Source: Ruegeria sp. PrR005 (GTDB lineage: Bacteria > Pseudomonadota > Alphaproteobacteria > Rhodobacterales > Rhodobacteraceae). Taken from it: DNA of 64,000 nt. Location: assembly GCF_010500245.1 (NCBI RefSeq), contig NZ_JAAGOX010000054.1:1-64000 (forward strand), given 5' to 3'. Numbering within the stretch: position 1 is the first letter of the stretch; each line of letters starts with the position of its first letter. The notes below the pieces were generated by a model that was not told the origin of the DNA, made no database searches, and saw nothing but the letters and a program-made list of their open reading frames with translations. The position numbers and the translations under genes were made by a program. Positions 16,959 to 25,605 of this stretch are shown here, one piece after another.

Positions 16959-17938
16959 GACGCGGCCGCCGCTGTGTCCCAGCCCGCCGGGAAATGGCAC
17001 CGATGCGCCCCGCCCTTCGCCGCCTGCCAGCGCGGCACCTCGGTCGCGCAGCGCGGCTGTGCAAACGGGCAACGGGTGTGAAACTCGCAGCCCTTCGGCC
17101 GCCGCAGGATGCTCGGCGGCTCGCCCTGCAACTCGACCCGCATCAGCTGCGCGTCGGGGTCGGGTTCCGGGTTCGCCGCCAACAGCGCCAGCGTATAGGG
17201 GTGCTGCGGGGCCGCGAACACCGCCTCGGTCTCGCCCTCCTCGACCAGCTTGCCCAGGTACATGATCCCCACCCGGTCGGTGATATGGCGCACCACGTTC
17301 AGGTTGTGGGTGATGATCATGATCGCCAGCCCCAGCTCGTCCTGCAACCGCGCCAGCAGGTTCAGCATCTCGCCCTGGATTGACACATCGAGCCCCGCCG
17401 TCGGCTCATCGGCAATGAGCAGCCGGGGGCTCAGCGCCAGCGCCCGCGCCACGCCCACCCGTCGCGCCTGCCCGCCCGAGATCTGATAGGGATAGCGCGC
17501 CGCGAATTCCGGCGGCAGGCCGACCATGGCCAGCAATCGCCGTGCCTCCGCATCCAGATCGCGCTCGCGCATCCCCTGGATGCGGAACGGTTCGGTGATC
17601 AGAGACTTGACCGACAATCGCGGCGACAGCGAGCCGATCGGATCCTGAAACATCATCACGATCTCGCGCCGCAGCGGCCGGAACGCGCCCTCGACCAGCC
17701 CGCGCAACTCCTGCCCGCGATAGAGGATCGAGCCTTCGCTGGCATGGTGCAGCCCCGCCACCGCGCGCGCCAGCGTGGTCTTACCCGAGCCGCTCTCACC
17801 AACGATGCCATAGGTCTTGCCCTCCTCGACATCCAGGCTGACGCCCGACACAGCATCGACGCTCCCGGCCGAGGAGAACACGCCGCCCCGGACCCGGAAC
17901 CGCACCACGACATCGCGGATCTCTAGCAGCGCGCTCAT
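16955..17938 (-). CDS. Oligopeptide/dipeptide ABC transporter ATPase, DppF-like
   Basis: A 327-residue nucleotide-binding protein with Walker A GESGSGKTT, Q-loop MFQDPIGSLSPRLSV, signature ISGGQARRVGVARA (an Ala where Gln is more usual in the signature), Walker B LLIADEPTAGLD and ITHN. The C-terminal OppD/F cysteine motif is GCEFHTRCPFAQPRC, which in relatives binds an Fe-S cluster. The start MSALLEIRD overlaps the preceding stop as ATGA. The 69 residues upstream in frame are not protein-like. It pairs with the DppD-like ATPase. Confidence 0.9.
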   Translation of the reverse strand: MSALLEIRDVVVRFRVRGGVFSSAGSVDAVSGVSLDVEEGKTYGIVGESGSGKTTLARAVAGLHHASEGSILYRGQELRGLVEGAFRPLRREIVMMFQDPIGSLSPRLSVKSLITEPFRIQGMRERDLDAEARRLLAMVGLPPEFAARYPYQISGGQARRVGVARALALSPRLLIADEPTAGLDVSIQGEMLNLLARLQDELGLAIMIITHNLNVVRHITDRVGIMYLGKLVEEGETEAVFAAPQHPYTLALLAANPEPDPDAQLMRVELQGEPPSILRRPKGCEFHTRCPFAQPRCATEVPRWQAAKGGAHRCHFPAGWDTAAAAS

Positions 17939-18909
17939 GCGGTTTCCCTTTCCGTGATCAGGTGACAGGCGGCGCGTTGGCCGTCTCCGGCCAGGGCCAT
18001 CGCAGGGCGCGCGGCACAGGCCGCATGGCGCCTCTCGCAGCGGTCGGCAAAGATGCAGCCGCCCGGCAGGTTGACTAGATCGGGGATGTTGCCGGGAATG
18101 GTCGGCAAAACCCGGGTCTTGACCTTGATATGGCCCGGATCGCACTCCAGCAGCGCCCGCGTATAGGGATGCGCCGGGGCATGGAACACATCGCGCACCG
18201 ATCCGGTCTCCACCACCTCGCCCGCGTACATCACCACCACCTCGTCACAAAGCTCGGCAATCACCCCCAGATGGTGCGAGATGAACAGCACGCCGCATCC
18301 GATCTCGTCCTGCAATTCTCGCAGCCGCTTGATGATCTCCACCTCCAGCGTCGCATCCAGTGCCGTGGTCGGCTCATCCGCGATCAATAGCGCCGGTTTC
18401 GCCATCAGCGCCATGGCAATGGCGATCCGCTGGCGCATCCCGCCCGAAAACTCGAACGGATACTGGTTCAGCCGCGCCTCAGGGTCTGGAATGCCCACCA
18501 GCGCCAGCATCCGTTCGGCGCGCTGCCGCTTCTCCGCCCGGCTCAGCCGCTCGCGGTACTGGATGTCCATCATCTGCCGCCCCACGGTCAGTACAGGGTT
18601 GTGGGTCTGCATCGGGTCCTGAAACACCATCGAGATCTGCGTCCCCCGCAGCGCGCGCATCTGCGCCTCGGTCTCGGCCAGCAGGTCACGTCCCTGAAAC
18701 CGCACCTCGCCCGCGCCGACCCGCGCATTGGGCGCCATCAGCCGGATGATCGCCGAGATCAGCGTGGACTTGCCACAGCCCGACTCCCCCACGATCCCCA
18801 CGATCTTGCCCTCGGGCACCATCATCGACACGTCGCGCAAGGCCCGCAACTCGCCGCGCGGCGTGCTGTATCCAACCGACAGGCCACGAATGTCCAGAAC
18901 CGCCATCAC
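17935..18909 (-). CDS. Oligopeptide/dipeptide ABC transporter ATPase, DppD-like
   Basis: A 324-residue ATPase with Walker A GESGCGKST, FQDPMQTHNPVLTV, signature FSGGMRQRIAIAMA and Walker B LLIADEPTTALD. The C-terminal GGCIFADRCERRHAAC motif is characteristic of OppD/DppD. The start is a tandem GTGATG: GTG 18909 gives a 4-bp overlap with the permease stop, and ATG 18906 a 1-bp overlap. Either way it is coupled to the upstream permease. Confidence 0.9.
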   Translation of the reverse strand: MMAVLDIRGLSVGYSTPRGELRALRDVSMMVPEGKIVGIVGESGCGKSTLISAIIRLMAPNARVGAGEVRFQGRDLLAETEAQMRALRGTQISMVFQDPMQTHNPVLTVGRQMMDIQYRERLSRAEKRQRAERMLALVGIPDPEARLNQYPFEFSGGMRQRIAIAMALMAKPALLIADEPTTALDATLEVEIIKRLRELQDEIGCGVLFISHHLGVIAELCDEVVVMYAGEVVETGSVRDVFHAPAHPYTRALLECDPGHIKVKTRVLPTIPGNIPDLVNLPGGCIFADRCERRHAACAARPAMALAGDGQRAACHLITERETA

Positions 18910-19784
18910 TTGCCCCCCTTGCCGCGCAGTTTCGGATCGACCACATCCCGCAGCGCCTCGCCCAGAAAGGTGAAGCCGACCGTGGTCAGAATAAGCGGGA
19001 TGCCCCCCGCGATGATCAGCCAGGGCGTGTTGCGGATCAGGTTGTAGCCATCGTTCAAGAGCGATCCCCAGGACGGAGTCGGCGGCTTCACCCCCATGCC
19101 GAGAAAGGACAGCCCCGCCTCCAGCCCCACCACCGTGGGGATATCCATCGCCGCCAGCACCGCCAGCGGCCCCAGTACGTTGGGCAGCAGATGCACAGCC
19201 ATGATCCGGGGCGTCGAGGCGCCCAGCGATTTCTCGGCAGTGATGAATTCGGCCTCTTTCAGCGACTGGGTCAGGGTGCGCACCACGCGCCCATAGGTCG
19301 GGATCGAGGTCACCATGATCACCAGGATCACCGTGTTCAGGCTGGGCCCGACCAGCGCCACCACCGCCAGCGCGAACATCACGGTGGGAAACGACCGGAT
19401 GGTGTCGAACAAGAGCACGATCAGATTGTCCAGCCAGCGCGGCCCATAGCCCGCGATCATCCCCAGCAGCAGGCCGAAGAATATCGCCCCGCCGATGGTC
19501 GGCAGCGCCACCTGCAAGGCCACGCGCCCGCCCCAGATCACCCGGGAAAACGTGTCGCGCCCCAGCTGGTCGGTGCCCATCAGATGCGCTGCACTCGGCC
19601 CCTGCAACCGGTCCGGCACATTGAGCGCAATCGGGTCATAAGGCGCAATCCAGGGCGCCAGCACCGCCGAGGCCAGGATCGCCAGCACGATGATCAGCCC
19701 GGCCAGCCCCAGCGGATCGCGCACCAGATGATACAGGATCTCTCCCAACTCGGACCGGGGTTTGGGCAAGCTTGCGTCGGTCAT
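18906..19784 (-). CDS. Dipeptide-type ABC transporter permease, DppC-like
   Basis: A 292-residue permease. It has the N-terminal OppC segment (LVRDPLGLAGLIIVLAILAS, then APYDP and LMGTDQLGRDTFSRVIWGGR) and about six membrane segments. The EAA region lies in EKSLGASTPRIMAVHLLPN, and the motif GLSFLGMGVKPPTPSWGSLL closes it. ATG 19784 is preceded by GAGGGA and lies 10 bp after the DppB-like stop. Confidence 0.9.
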   Translation of the reverse strand: MTDASLPKPRSELGEILYHLVRDPLGLAGLIIVLAILASAVLAPWIAPYDPIALNVPDRLQGPSAAHLMGTDQLGRDTFSRVIWGGRVALQVALPTIGGAIFFGLLLGMIAGYGPRWLDNLIVLLFDTIRSFPTVMFALAVVALVGPSLNTVILVIMVTSIPTYGRVVRTLTQSLKEAEFITAEKSLGASTPRIMAVHLLPNVLGPLAVLAAMDIPTVVGLEAGLSFLGMGVKPPTPSWGSLLNDGYNLIRNTPWLIIAGGIPLILTTVGFTFLGEALRDVVDPKLRGKGGK

Positions 19785-19794
19785 GTCCGGTCCC

Positions 19795-20739
19795 TCATTT
19801 CCCGGCCCGGATCCGCGGATCCAGAATTGCGTTGACGATGTCGGCCAGCGTGGTCGAGGCGACAAAGATCAGGGTGGAAAACAGAACCGATCCCATCACC
19901 ACCGGGTAGTTGCGCGTGGTGATGCTGTCGATCACCAGCTTGCCCAGCCCGGGGCGCGAGAACACAATCTCGGTGAACACCGCCGCCGACAGCAAAAACC
20001 CCATGCCGACCCCGATCACCGTGACCGTGGGCAGGATGGCCAGCCGCAGCGCATAGCCAAAGACGATCTGCCGCTCGGGCAGGCCAAAGGCGCGCGCGGT
20101 GCGGATATGCCCCTCGCCCATCACTTCCAGCATCGAGGCCCGGACAAGCCGCGCGATATAGCCGACCCAGCTAAGCCCGATGGCAAGGCTCGGCAGCACC
20201 AGATGATGCAGCTGGTCGCCCCAGTTCCCCGCATCCCCCGCCCCGATGGCCGGAAACCATTGCAGCTTCACCGCAAAGATCAGCAGCGAGTAGAGCGACA
20301 CCACAAAGGCGGGCACCGCGATCACCGAGACCGACAGGATCCCGGTCAGCCGGTCGCCCAGCGAATTCCGATGGATGGCCGAGTAACAGCCCAGCGCGAT
20401 CCCCAACACCGCCGACCAGGTGATCGAAACCAGGATCAAGACCAGCGTATAGGGCACCTGCCCCAGCACGATTTCGCTCACCGGCCGGTTGGAAAACACA
20501 TCCATCCCCAGATCGCCGCGCAGCATATTGGCAAAGAACAGCCCGATCTGCACGACCAACGGCTGATCGAGCCCCATCCGCGCCTCAAGTGCCGCGCGCA
20601 TTTCAGGCGTGGCGCGCGGTCCCAGCATGGTGGACACCGGATCGCCCGGGATCATGTGAACGATCAGGAACAGCGAGGACACGGCCAGAACCGTAATCAC
20701 CGCCGCCAGACCGATCCGTTTTAAGATGAAGGACAGCAT
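19795..20739 (-). CDS. Dipeptide-type ABC transporter permease, DppB-like
   Basis: A 314-residue permease starting MLSFILKRIGLAAVITVLAVSS, with the IPGDPV motif, the LGxDVFSNRPVSEIV periplasmic loop and the EAA loop region RTARAFGLPERQIVFGYALR. About six membrane segments are visible. It forms the channel with the DppC-like subunit. A 75-bp gap with a strong hairpin separates it from the binding-protein gene upstream. Confidence 0.9.
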   Translation of the reverse strand: MLSFILKRIGLAAVITVLAVSSLFLIVHMIPGDPVSTMLGPRATPEMRAALEARMGLDQPLVVQIGLFFANMLRGDLGMDVFSNRPVSEIVLGQVPYTLVLILVSITWSAVLGIALGCYSAIHRNSLGDRLTGILSVSVIAVPAFVVSLYSLLIFAVKLQWFPAIGAGDAGNWGDQLHHLVLPSLAIGLSWVGYIARLVRASMLEVMGEGHIRTARAFGLPERQIVFGYALRLAILPTVTVIGVGMGFLLSAAVFTEIVFSRPGLGKLVIDSITTRNYPVVMGSVLFSTLIFVASTTLADIVNAILDPRIRAGK

Positions 20740-20767
20740 GGGGTACCCCGTCTTTCAGGGAAAAGAA

Positions 20768-20794
20768 GGGGGCACAGCTCTGACCTGCGCCCCC
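20768..20794 (-). terminator. Intercistronic terminator-like hairpin after the binding-protein gene
   Basis: On the minus strand, GGGGGC-G-CAG pairs with CTG-T-GCCCCC around a 7-base loop, followed directly by TTCTTTT. It probably acts as a leaky terminator or mRNA stabiliser that lets the binding protein exceed the membrane subunits. Confidence 0.7.
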
Positions 20795-20814
20795 AAAGGC
20801 CTCAGGGAGAGATC

Positions 20815-22383
20815 TCAGGCCTTGCCGAAATAGCGATAGAGCGGCAGCCCATCGGGCCGCAGCGCCGGGCTGACACTGTCGCGATAGATCACCGGCGTCG
20901 CCTCGTGGGTCAGGAACTTGTAGGCGCCGCTTTCCTCCATCAGGTCCTGGGCCCGGGCATACATCGCCGCGCGCGCGGCCGGGTCGCCCTCGGACTGCGC
21001 CGCCAGATGCAGCTTGTCGAATTCTTCCGACCGGAACCGCTCCCAGTTCCACACGCCCGCCTGCTCGGTGATGAACCACGAGGTCGCGTAATAGGGGTCG
21101 GGCGTCATCGAATAGCGGTTCAGCACCAGTTCCAGATCCTCGTTCGAACCCAGTTCCCAGAAGGTCGCGCCCTCGTGCAGGCGGATTTCCAGCGTGACGC
21201 CGATGGCCGCCAGATTGGCCTGGATGATCTGAGCCGCCGTCACGTTGGCCGATTTGTTCAGAACGTCGATGGCCAGCGACACCCCGGCCTCACCGGACTC
21301 GGCCATCAGCGCCTGCGCCTTCTCCAGATCCGCCGCCACACCGGTCAGCGGCGCGGCGCGATGCCCGGCCAGACCGGGCGCGATGATCCCTGTCGAGGGT
21401 TCCGCCGCCCCGAAATAGGCCGCCGCCATGATCGTCGGCACGTCGATCGCATGCTGGATCGCCTGACGCAGCTTCAGGTTGCCCAGCTTGGGGTTATCGA
21501 GGTTCATCCCGACCCAGACATAGTAGAGCGACGGGAACTCCTCCAGCGTCGCCCCCGCGATCGGGTTCGATTTCAGCCGCTCGACACTGTCCAGGCTGAC
21601 GCGGGTAAAGTCGATCTCGCCCGCCTCGAACGCGATCTCGGCGGCCTTCTCATCGTCGATGTGATAGATCTGGATCTCGTCAAACGCGGCTGGGTCGCCC
21701 TTCCAGTCGGGGTTGCGGCGCAGGGTGGTCTTTTGCTTCGGCTCCCAGCCCGCATGCAGATAGGGACCCGAGGTCGCCACCGGCTGCGTGTCGATCTTGC
21801 CGCCGACGCTGTCAAACGCCGCCTTCGACACGATATTGCCCGCGATATAGGGCAGCGTGATCGACCACAGCGGCTGGAACGCGTTCTTCAGCACGATGGT
21901 GCCAGTCCGCTCGCCCGTCACCTCGATATGGCTGAGCGGCCCCCAGTCGGGCTTGTTGGTCGATTCCAGCGCGTCGTCGATGATCCGCTCGAACGAGAAC
22001 TTGACGTCCTCGGCGGTCATCGCGCCAAACCCATTGGTGAACCCGATATCGTCGCGCAGGGCAAAGTTGATATGGGTGTCGTCCGCCTGTTCGATCATCG
22101 CGGCGGCATCCAGTTGCCAGCCCCATTCGCGACCCGGCTTGTACTGGATCAGCTTGTTATAGATCGCGGCGTGGATTTCCTCGTCCACCACGCCCTGGCT
22201 GAAGGCCGGATCCATCGAACGGATATCGGCATAGGTTCGGGTTCTGAGCGTCCCGCCCGCCGCCTGCGCCCGACGCGCGGGCAACAGCCCTGCCGCTGCC
22301 AGGCCACCCAGCGCGCTTGCGCCCTTCAGAAAGGACCGGCGGGGCAAACCCACACGTGTCCAGGAAATATTGGCTCCGTTCAT
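20815..22383 (-). CDS. Periplasmic solute-binding protein, DppA/OppA family
   Basis: A 522-residue family-5 extracellular solute-binding protein. The N-terminus carries a twin-arginine signal (PRRSFLKGASALGGLAAAGLLP, then ARRAQAAG), so it is probably exported folded by Tat. Family signatures include YADIRSMDPAFSQGVVDEEIHAAIYNKLIQYKPG and the late LRQAIQHAIDVPTIM. The start MNGANISW has GGGAG upstream. It is the first gene of the Dpp-like operon (binding protein, DppB, DppC, DppD, DppF, amidohydrolase, C69 hydrolase). This suggests uptake of a peptide-like or acylated compound for cytosolic hydrolysis. Confidence 0.9.
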   Translation of the reverse strand: MNGANISWTRVGLPRRSFLKGASALGGLAAAGLLPARRAQAAGGTLRTRTYADIRSMDPAFSQGVVDEEIHAAIYNKLIQYKPGREWGWQLDAAAMIEQADDTHINFALRDDIGFTNGFGAMTAEDVKFSFERIIDDALESTNKPDWGPLSHIEVTGERTGTIVLKNAFQPLWSITLPYIAGNIVSKAAFDSVGGKIDTQPVATSGPYLHAGWEPKQKTTLRRNPDWKGDPAAFDEIQIYHIDDEKAAEIAFEAGEIDFTRVSLDSVERLKSNPIAGATLEEFPSLYYVWVGMNLDNPKLGNLKLRQAIQHAIDVPTIMAAAYFGAAEPSTGIIAPGLAGHRAAPLTGVAADLEKAQALMAESGEAGVSLAIDVLNKSANVTAAQIIQANLAAIGVTLEIRLHEGATFWELGSNEDLELVLNRYSMTPDPYYATSWFITEQAGVWNWERFRSEEFDKLHLAAQSEGDPAARAAMYARAQDLMEESGAYKFLTHEATPVIYRDSVSPALRPDGLPLYRYFGKA

Positions 22384-22519
22384 TTCTCGTCTCCCTGTCA
22401 AGAAATCGCGCCGGACAGGCGCCCCAATTGACAGAAAGCAAAGGCCATGCCGGCCGCCCGTGCAATTGAGCGGACTGGCGCGACATGAAGCTAATTTAAG
22501 CTATCCAAACTCAATAAAG

Positions 22520-22534
22520 CGCCATAATCTGGCG
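22520..22534. promoter_or_regulatory. Candidate operator palindrome CGCCA-N5-TGGCG
   Basis: A perfect 5-5-5 inverted repeat in the divergent region between the binding-protein gene and the XRE-type regulator gene, centred 34 bp before the regulator ATG. A second TGGCG half-site lies at 22476-22480. It is a plausible autoregulatory and operon control site. Confidence 0.5.
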
Positions 22535-22560
22535 AAATCTTCCTGTTGGAGACTCCCTTT

Positions 22561-23340
22561 ATGGACACGGGCGACTTTGCTTCGAATCTCAAACTCTTGT
22601 GTTCGACCCAGGCTTCGGTCTCGGCGCTCTGCCGCCAGATCGGCGTGAACCGGCAACAGTTCAACAAATACCTCAGCGGCGCGGCGCACCCCTCGCCCGC
22701 AAACATGCGCAAGATCGCGGTCCATTTCGGCGTCCGCCCCGCCGAGTTCCTGTTGCCCGCAACCGAGTTCGAAGCCCACCCCTCGGTCGCGGGCAAACTG
22801 GCCGGAGTGCGGCACCTGCAACCGGGCCGGCCCAGTTTCGAATCCGCCTTTCGCGGCCAGACCCTGGCACTACGCCGCTACCTCGGGTTCTATCTCAGCT
22901 ACTTCCTGACCGAGAGCTGGGACAACTCCATCATCTGTGCGCTGGTCCGGCTGGACGAGTTCGACGGCATGGTCCGCAGCCGGTCGCTGGAACGGTCGGT
23001 CGACCCCGAGGACGGCACCATCTACCTGTCGAAATACGATGGCCGGGCCGCGATCCTCGGCAACCGGATCTTTGTGATGGAGTACCAGACGCTGGCACGC
23101 GACGCGCTGGTCGAAACGGTTCTCTACCCGGTCGGGCGCGGCCAATTGCAATATCTGCGCGGCACCACCTTTGGCATCACCAGCCGCCAGCGCACCCCCT
23201 TCACCTCGCCGGTCGTCTGGCGTTACCTCAGCGAGACGCCGCCACTGATGGAGGCGATGCGCAAGGTCGGCCGCTACGACATCAACTCGCCAAAGCTGGA
23301 CCAGCGCGCCAGGTCCATCCTGATGGGCAGCCGGGCCTAG
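22561..23340 (+). CDS. XRE-family (lambda repressor-like HTH) transcriptional regulator
   Basis: A 259-residue protein. The N-terminal helix-turn-helix (about 5-65) reads FASNLKLLCSTQASVSALCRQIGVNRQQFNKYLSGAAHPSP and then NMRKIAVHFGVRPAEFLLP. The remaining 190 residues form an alpha/beta ligand- or partner-binding domain I do not recognise, rich in aromatic and charged residues. ATG 22561 has TTGGAGA eight bases upstream, and a TTG 15 bp earlier is unlikely. It is divergent from the Dpp-like operon and is its probable regulator. Confidence 0.8.
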   Translation: MDTGDFASNLKLLCSTQASVSALCRQIGVNRQQFNKYLSGAAHPSPANMRKIAVHFGVRPAEFLLPATEFEAHPSVAGKLAGVRHLQPGRPSFESAFRGQTLALRRYLGFYLSYFLTESWDNSIICALVRLDEFDGMVRSRSLERSVDPEDGTIYLSKYDGRAAILGNRIFVMEYQTLARDALVETVLYPVGRGQLQYLRGTTFGITSRQRTPFTSPVVWRYLSETPPLMEAMRKVGRYDINSPKLDQRARSILMGSRA

Positions 23341-23381
23341 CCACAGGCAGCGCGGGCCTCGGAAACGGGTCGGAATACCCT

Positions 23382-23428
23382 GTACAAAACGGTCAATCGC
23401 CCCTTTCGGGGCGGTACAAAACGGTCAA
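23382..23428. repeat. 15-bp direct repeat flanking a GC hairpin
   Basis: GTACAAAACGGTCAA occurs at 23382-23396 and 23414-23428. Between them CGCCCC-TTTC-GGGGCG forms a hairpin (23398-23413). The unit lies between the convergent XRE gene and ribD, so the hairpin may terminate either transcript. The duplication itself is unexplained. Confidence 0.6.
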
Positions 23429-23444
23429 AACAAAGGACAAACCG

Positions 23445-24539
23445 TCAGGCGCGGCCCCAGCGGTGCAGAACGTCACCGCCGACGTTTTCCGTCTCGATCA
23501 GCCGGAACCGGGGCGCATCCGCCAGGCGTTCCAACCCCATGGCGCCAACCGCAGGCACCCCCTCGGCGCCGATTGCCACCCCGGCGGTGAACCCGATCAG
23601 CTCATCCACCAGATCCTCCGCCAGAAGCGACGCGGCCAGCGCCGATCCGCCCTCGCAGAACACCCGCGTCAAACCGCGCGCACCCAATTGCTGGACAAGG
23701 TCCAACCCATTGATTTGCATACCGGAAACCGCACAGGGGATCAGCTCGGCGCCGGTGCTTTCCCAGGCTTTGGCGCGGTCGGGATCGACCCCCGGACCAT
23801 GGCACAGCCAGACCGGTACCTGTCGCGCGGTGCGGGCAAGCTGGCTCATCAACGGCAGGTCCAGATAGCGCGATACGACGATCCGCACCGGCTGCCGCGC
23901 GATACCCAGGTCGCGTACCGTCAGCGAGGGATCATCCGCCCGCGCGGTTCCCGCGCCCACCATAACCGCGTCGTGCCGCGCCCGCATAGCATGCACGAGC
24001 TTTCGCGCATAAGACCCTGTTATCCATTTACTTTCTCCGGTCGCAGTGGCGCTGCGCCCATCGAAACTCGACGCCATTTTCAGGGTGATCCAGGGCCGTC
24101 CCTGTTCGGTTTTCATAAAGAACCCGGCCAGATCCCGCGCCGCCGCATCGGCCAGAACGCCAGTCGTGACCTCGATACCGGCCTCGCGCAACAGCGCAAA
24201 CCCCTTGCCAGCAACCCGCGGGTCGCTGTCCTCGATGGCCGAGACCACCCGCGCCACCCCCGCCGCGATCAGCGCCTCGGCACAAGGCGGCGTCTTGCCA
24301 TGATGGGCGCACGGCTCCAGCGTCACATAAGCGACAGCCCCTCGCGCCGCCGCCCCGGCCTGTGCCAGCGCAACGGTCTCTGCATGCGGTCTGCCGCCTT
24401 GTTGGGTCCAGCCGCGCCCCACGATCCGGCCTTCGGATACAATCACACAGCCCACCGCCGGGTTCGGCCAGCAGGCGCCTTGCTCTCGCCTGCCAAGGGA
24501 CAGGGCGAGAGCCATGTAACGTTCGTCAGATCCCGTCAC
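23445..24539 (-). CDS. ribD: Bifunctional riboflavin biosynthesis deaminase/reductase
   Basis: A 364-residue protein of normal RibD length. The N-terminal zinc deaminase has His52-Ala-Glu54 (PHAETVALA) and [11 protein letters not shown] (Cys77, Cys86). The C-terminal half is the NADPH-dependent pyrimidine reductase ([39 protein letters not shown]). It makes 5-amino-6-ribitylamino-uracil phosphate, steps 2 and 3 of riboflavin synthesis. The GTG start overlaps the nrdR stop as GTGA, so the pair is translationally coupled. NrdR-RibD pairing is common in alphaproteobacteria. Confidence 0.95.
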   Translation of the reverse strand: MTGSDERYMALALSLGRREQGACWPNPAVGCVIVSEGRIVGRGWTQQGGRPHAETVALAQAGAAARGAVAYVTLEPCAHHGKTPPCAEALIAAGVARVVSAIEDSDPRVAGKGFALLREAGIEVTTGVLADAAARDLAGFFMKTEQGRPWITLKMASSFDGRSATATGESKWITGSYARKLVHAMRARHDAVMVGAGTARADDPSLTVRDLGIARQPVRIVVSRYLDLPLMSQLARTARQVPVWLCHGPGVDPDRAKAWESTGAELIPCAVSGMQINGLDLVQQLGARGLTRVFCEGGSALAASLLAEDLVDELIGFTAGVAIGAEGVPAVGAMGLERLADAPRFRLIETENVGGDVLHRWGRA

Positions 24540-25006
24540 TCTTCGGTTGGCGGGCTGGGGGGACGCAGTTCGTGAACGAATTCCTCGAAATCATCTGCGG
24601 CCTGGAAGTTCTTGTAAACACTCGCAAAACGGACATAGGCAACAGTATCGATCCGAGCCAGCGCCTCCATCACGATCTCGCCGATCTTCTTCGACGGGAT
24701 GTCGGTTTCGCCCATGCTCTCCAGCCGCCGCACAATACCCGAGATCATTTGGTCAATCCGCTCGGGGTCGATCGGGCGCTTCTGCATCGAGATGCGGATC
24801 GAGCGTTCCAGCTTGTCGCGGTCGAAATCCTCGCGCTTGCCACTGGTCTTGATCACCACCAGATCACGCAGCTGAACCCGCTCGTAGGTGGTGAACCGTC
24901 CGCCGCACGCCGGACAGAACCGCCGCCTGCGAATGGAAACGTGATCTTCTGCCGGACGCGAGTCCTTGACCTGTGTATCGATATTTCCGCAAAACGGGCA
25001 GCGCAT
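24536..25006 (-). CDS. nrdR: Transcriptional repressor NrdR
   Basis: A 156-residue protein of normal NrdR length. It has an N-terminal zinc ribbon (Cys3, Cys6, Cys31, Cys34; [13 protein letters not shown] and [14 protein letters not shown]) followed by an ATP-cone domain ([20 protein letters not shown]). It represses ribonucleotide reductase genes in response to ATP/dATP. ATG 25006 follows a GAGGAG site. An in-frame extension to 25057 is not family-like. I find no clear NrdR box upstream. Confidence 0.95.
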   Translation of the reverse strand: MRCPFCGNIDTQVKDSRPAEDHVSIRRRRFCPACGGRFTTYERVQLRDLVVIKTSGKREDFDRDKLERSIRISMQKRPIDPERIDQMISGIVRRLESMGETDIPSKKIGEIVMEALARIDTVAYVRFASVYKNFQAADDFEEFVHELRPPSPPTEE

Positions 25007-25039
25007 CCGCCGTCTCCTCGTTCCTTGTTCCGCCTCCAC

Positions 25040-25057
25040 GTGAGCGCTTCGGCTCAC
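25040..25057. other. Stem-loop in the nrdR 5' region
   Basis: GTGAGC-GCTTCG-GCTCAC forms a perfect 6-bp stem about 34 bp before the nrdR ATG. There is no T-run. Its function is unknown. Confidence 0.35.
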
Positions 25058-25176
25058 TTATCCACAACTATAGGGCCAATGCTAGGATTTGGGTAGCACT
25101 GATTTTCGAACGCTAGATGCGGGTCGAACAACAATATCTAGCTTTTGCTTGGCGCGGATAGCCGCAAGCCGGGCGT

Positions 25177-25587
25177 TCAGCCGAAATGCGCCGCGACCTT
25201 GCGATGATGCGGCGCGCGACGGTGTTCGACCAGATAGATACCCTGCCATGTACCCAGCATCGGCACCCCGGCTTGCACCGGAATACTTAATGAAACCTGC
25301 ATGATAGCGGCCTTGATATGGGCCGGCATATCGTCAGGCCCTTCATAAGTGTGACGCAGATAGGACATGGACGGGTGATCGGAGGACGGCACCAGCCTGT
25401 CGAAAAAGGCGGTCAGATCGGTCTGTACCTCGGGGTCGGCGTTCTCCTGGATCAACAAAGAGCAGGAAGTATGCCGCACCATCAGCGTCAGCAGCCCGTC
25501 GCCCCGCCCGGCCAGCCAGCGCTTCACCTCTCGGGTGAACTCATAAAGACACGGTCCCCGGGTCGATATGGAGAACTCGGTCAGCAT
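25177..25587 (-). CDS. YjbQ-family protein (UPF0047, secondary thiamine-phosphate synthase type)
   Basis: A 136-residue single-domain protein with the family hallmarks VRHTSCSLLIQENADPEVQTDL, the HTYEGPDDMPAHIKAAI stretch and LGTWQGIYLVEHRRAPHHRKV. Members have weak thiamine-phosphate synthase activity and a conserved His/Asp metal-like site. The physiological role is unsettled. It begins 18 bp after the preceding secreted-protein gene on the same strand, so the two are probably co-transcribed. Confidence 0.9.
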   Translation of the reverse strand: MLTEFSISTRGPCLYEFTREVKRWLAGRGDGLLTLMVRHTSCSLLIQENADPEVQTDLTAFFDRLVPSSDHPSMSYLRHTYEGPDDMPAHIKAAIMQVSLSIPVQAGVPMLGTWQGIYLVEHRRAPHHRKVAAHFG

Positions 25588-25605
25588 TGGGTTCTGCTCA
25601 AAGCG

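Noticed and set aside
22599-24575. Plus-strand frame running through the XRE gene and antisense to ribD
   Set aside because: Overlaps two well-supported genes in other frames and has no recognisable domain.
25060-25176. NrdR box or nrdR autoregulatory site near ACAATATCTAGC
   Set aside because: Does not match the NrdR consensus, and no second box at a helical spacing is present.
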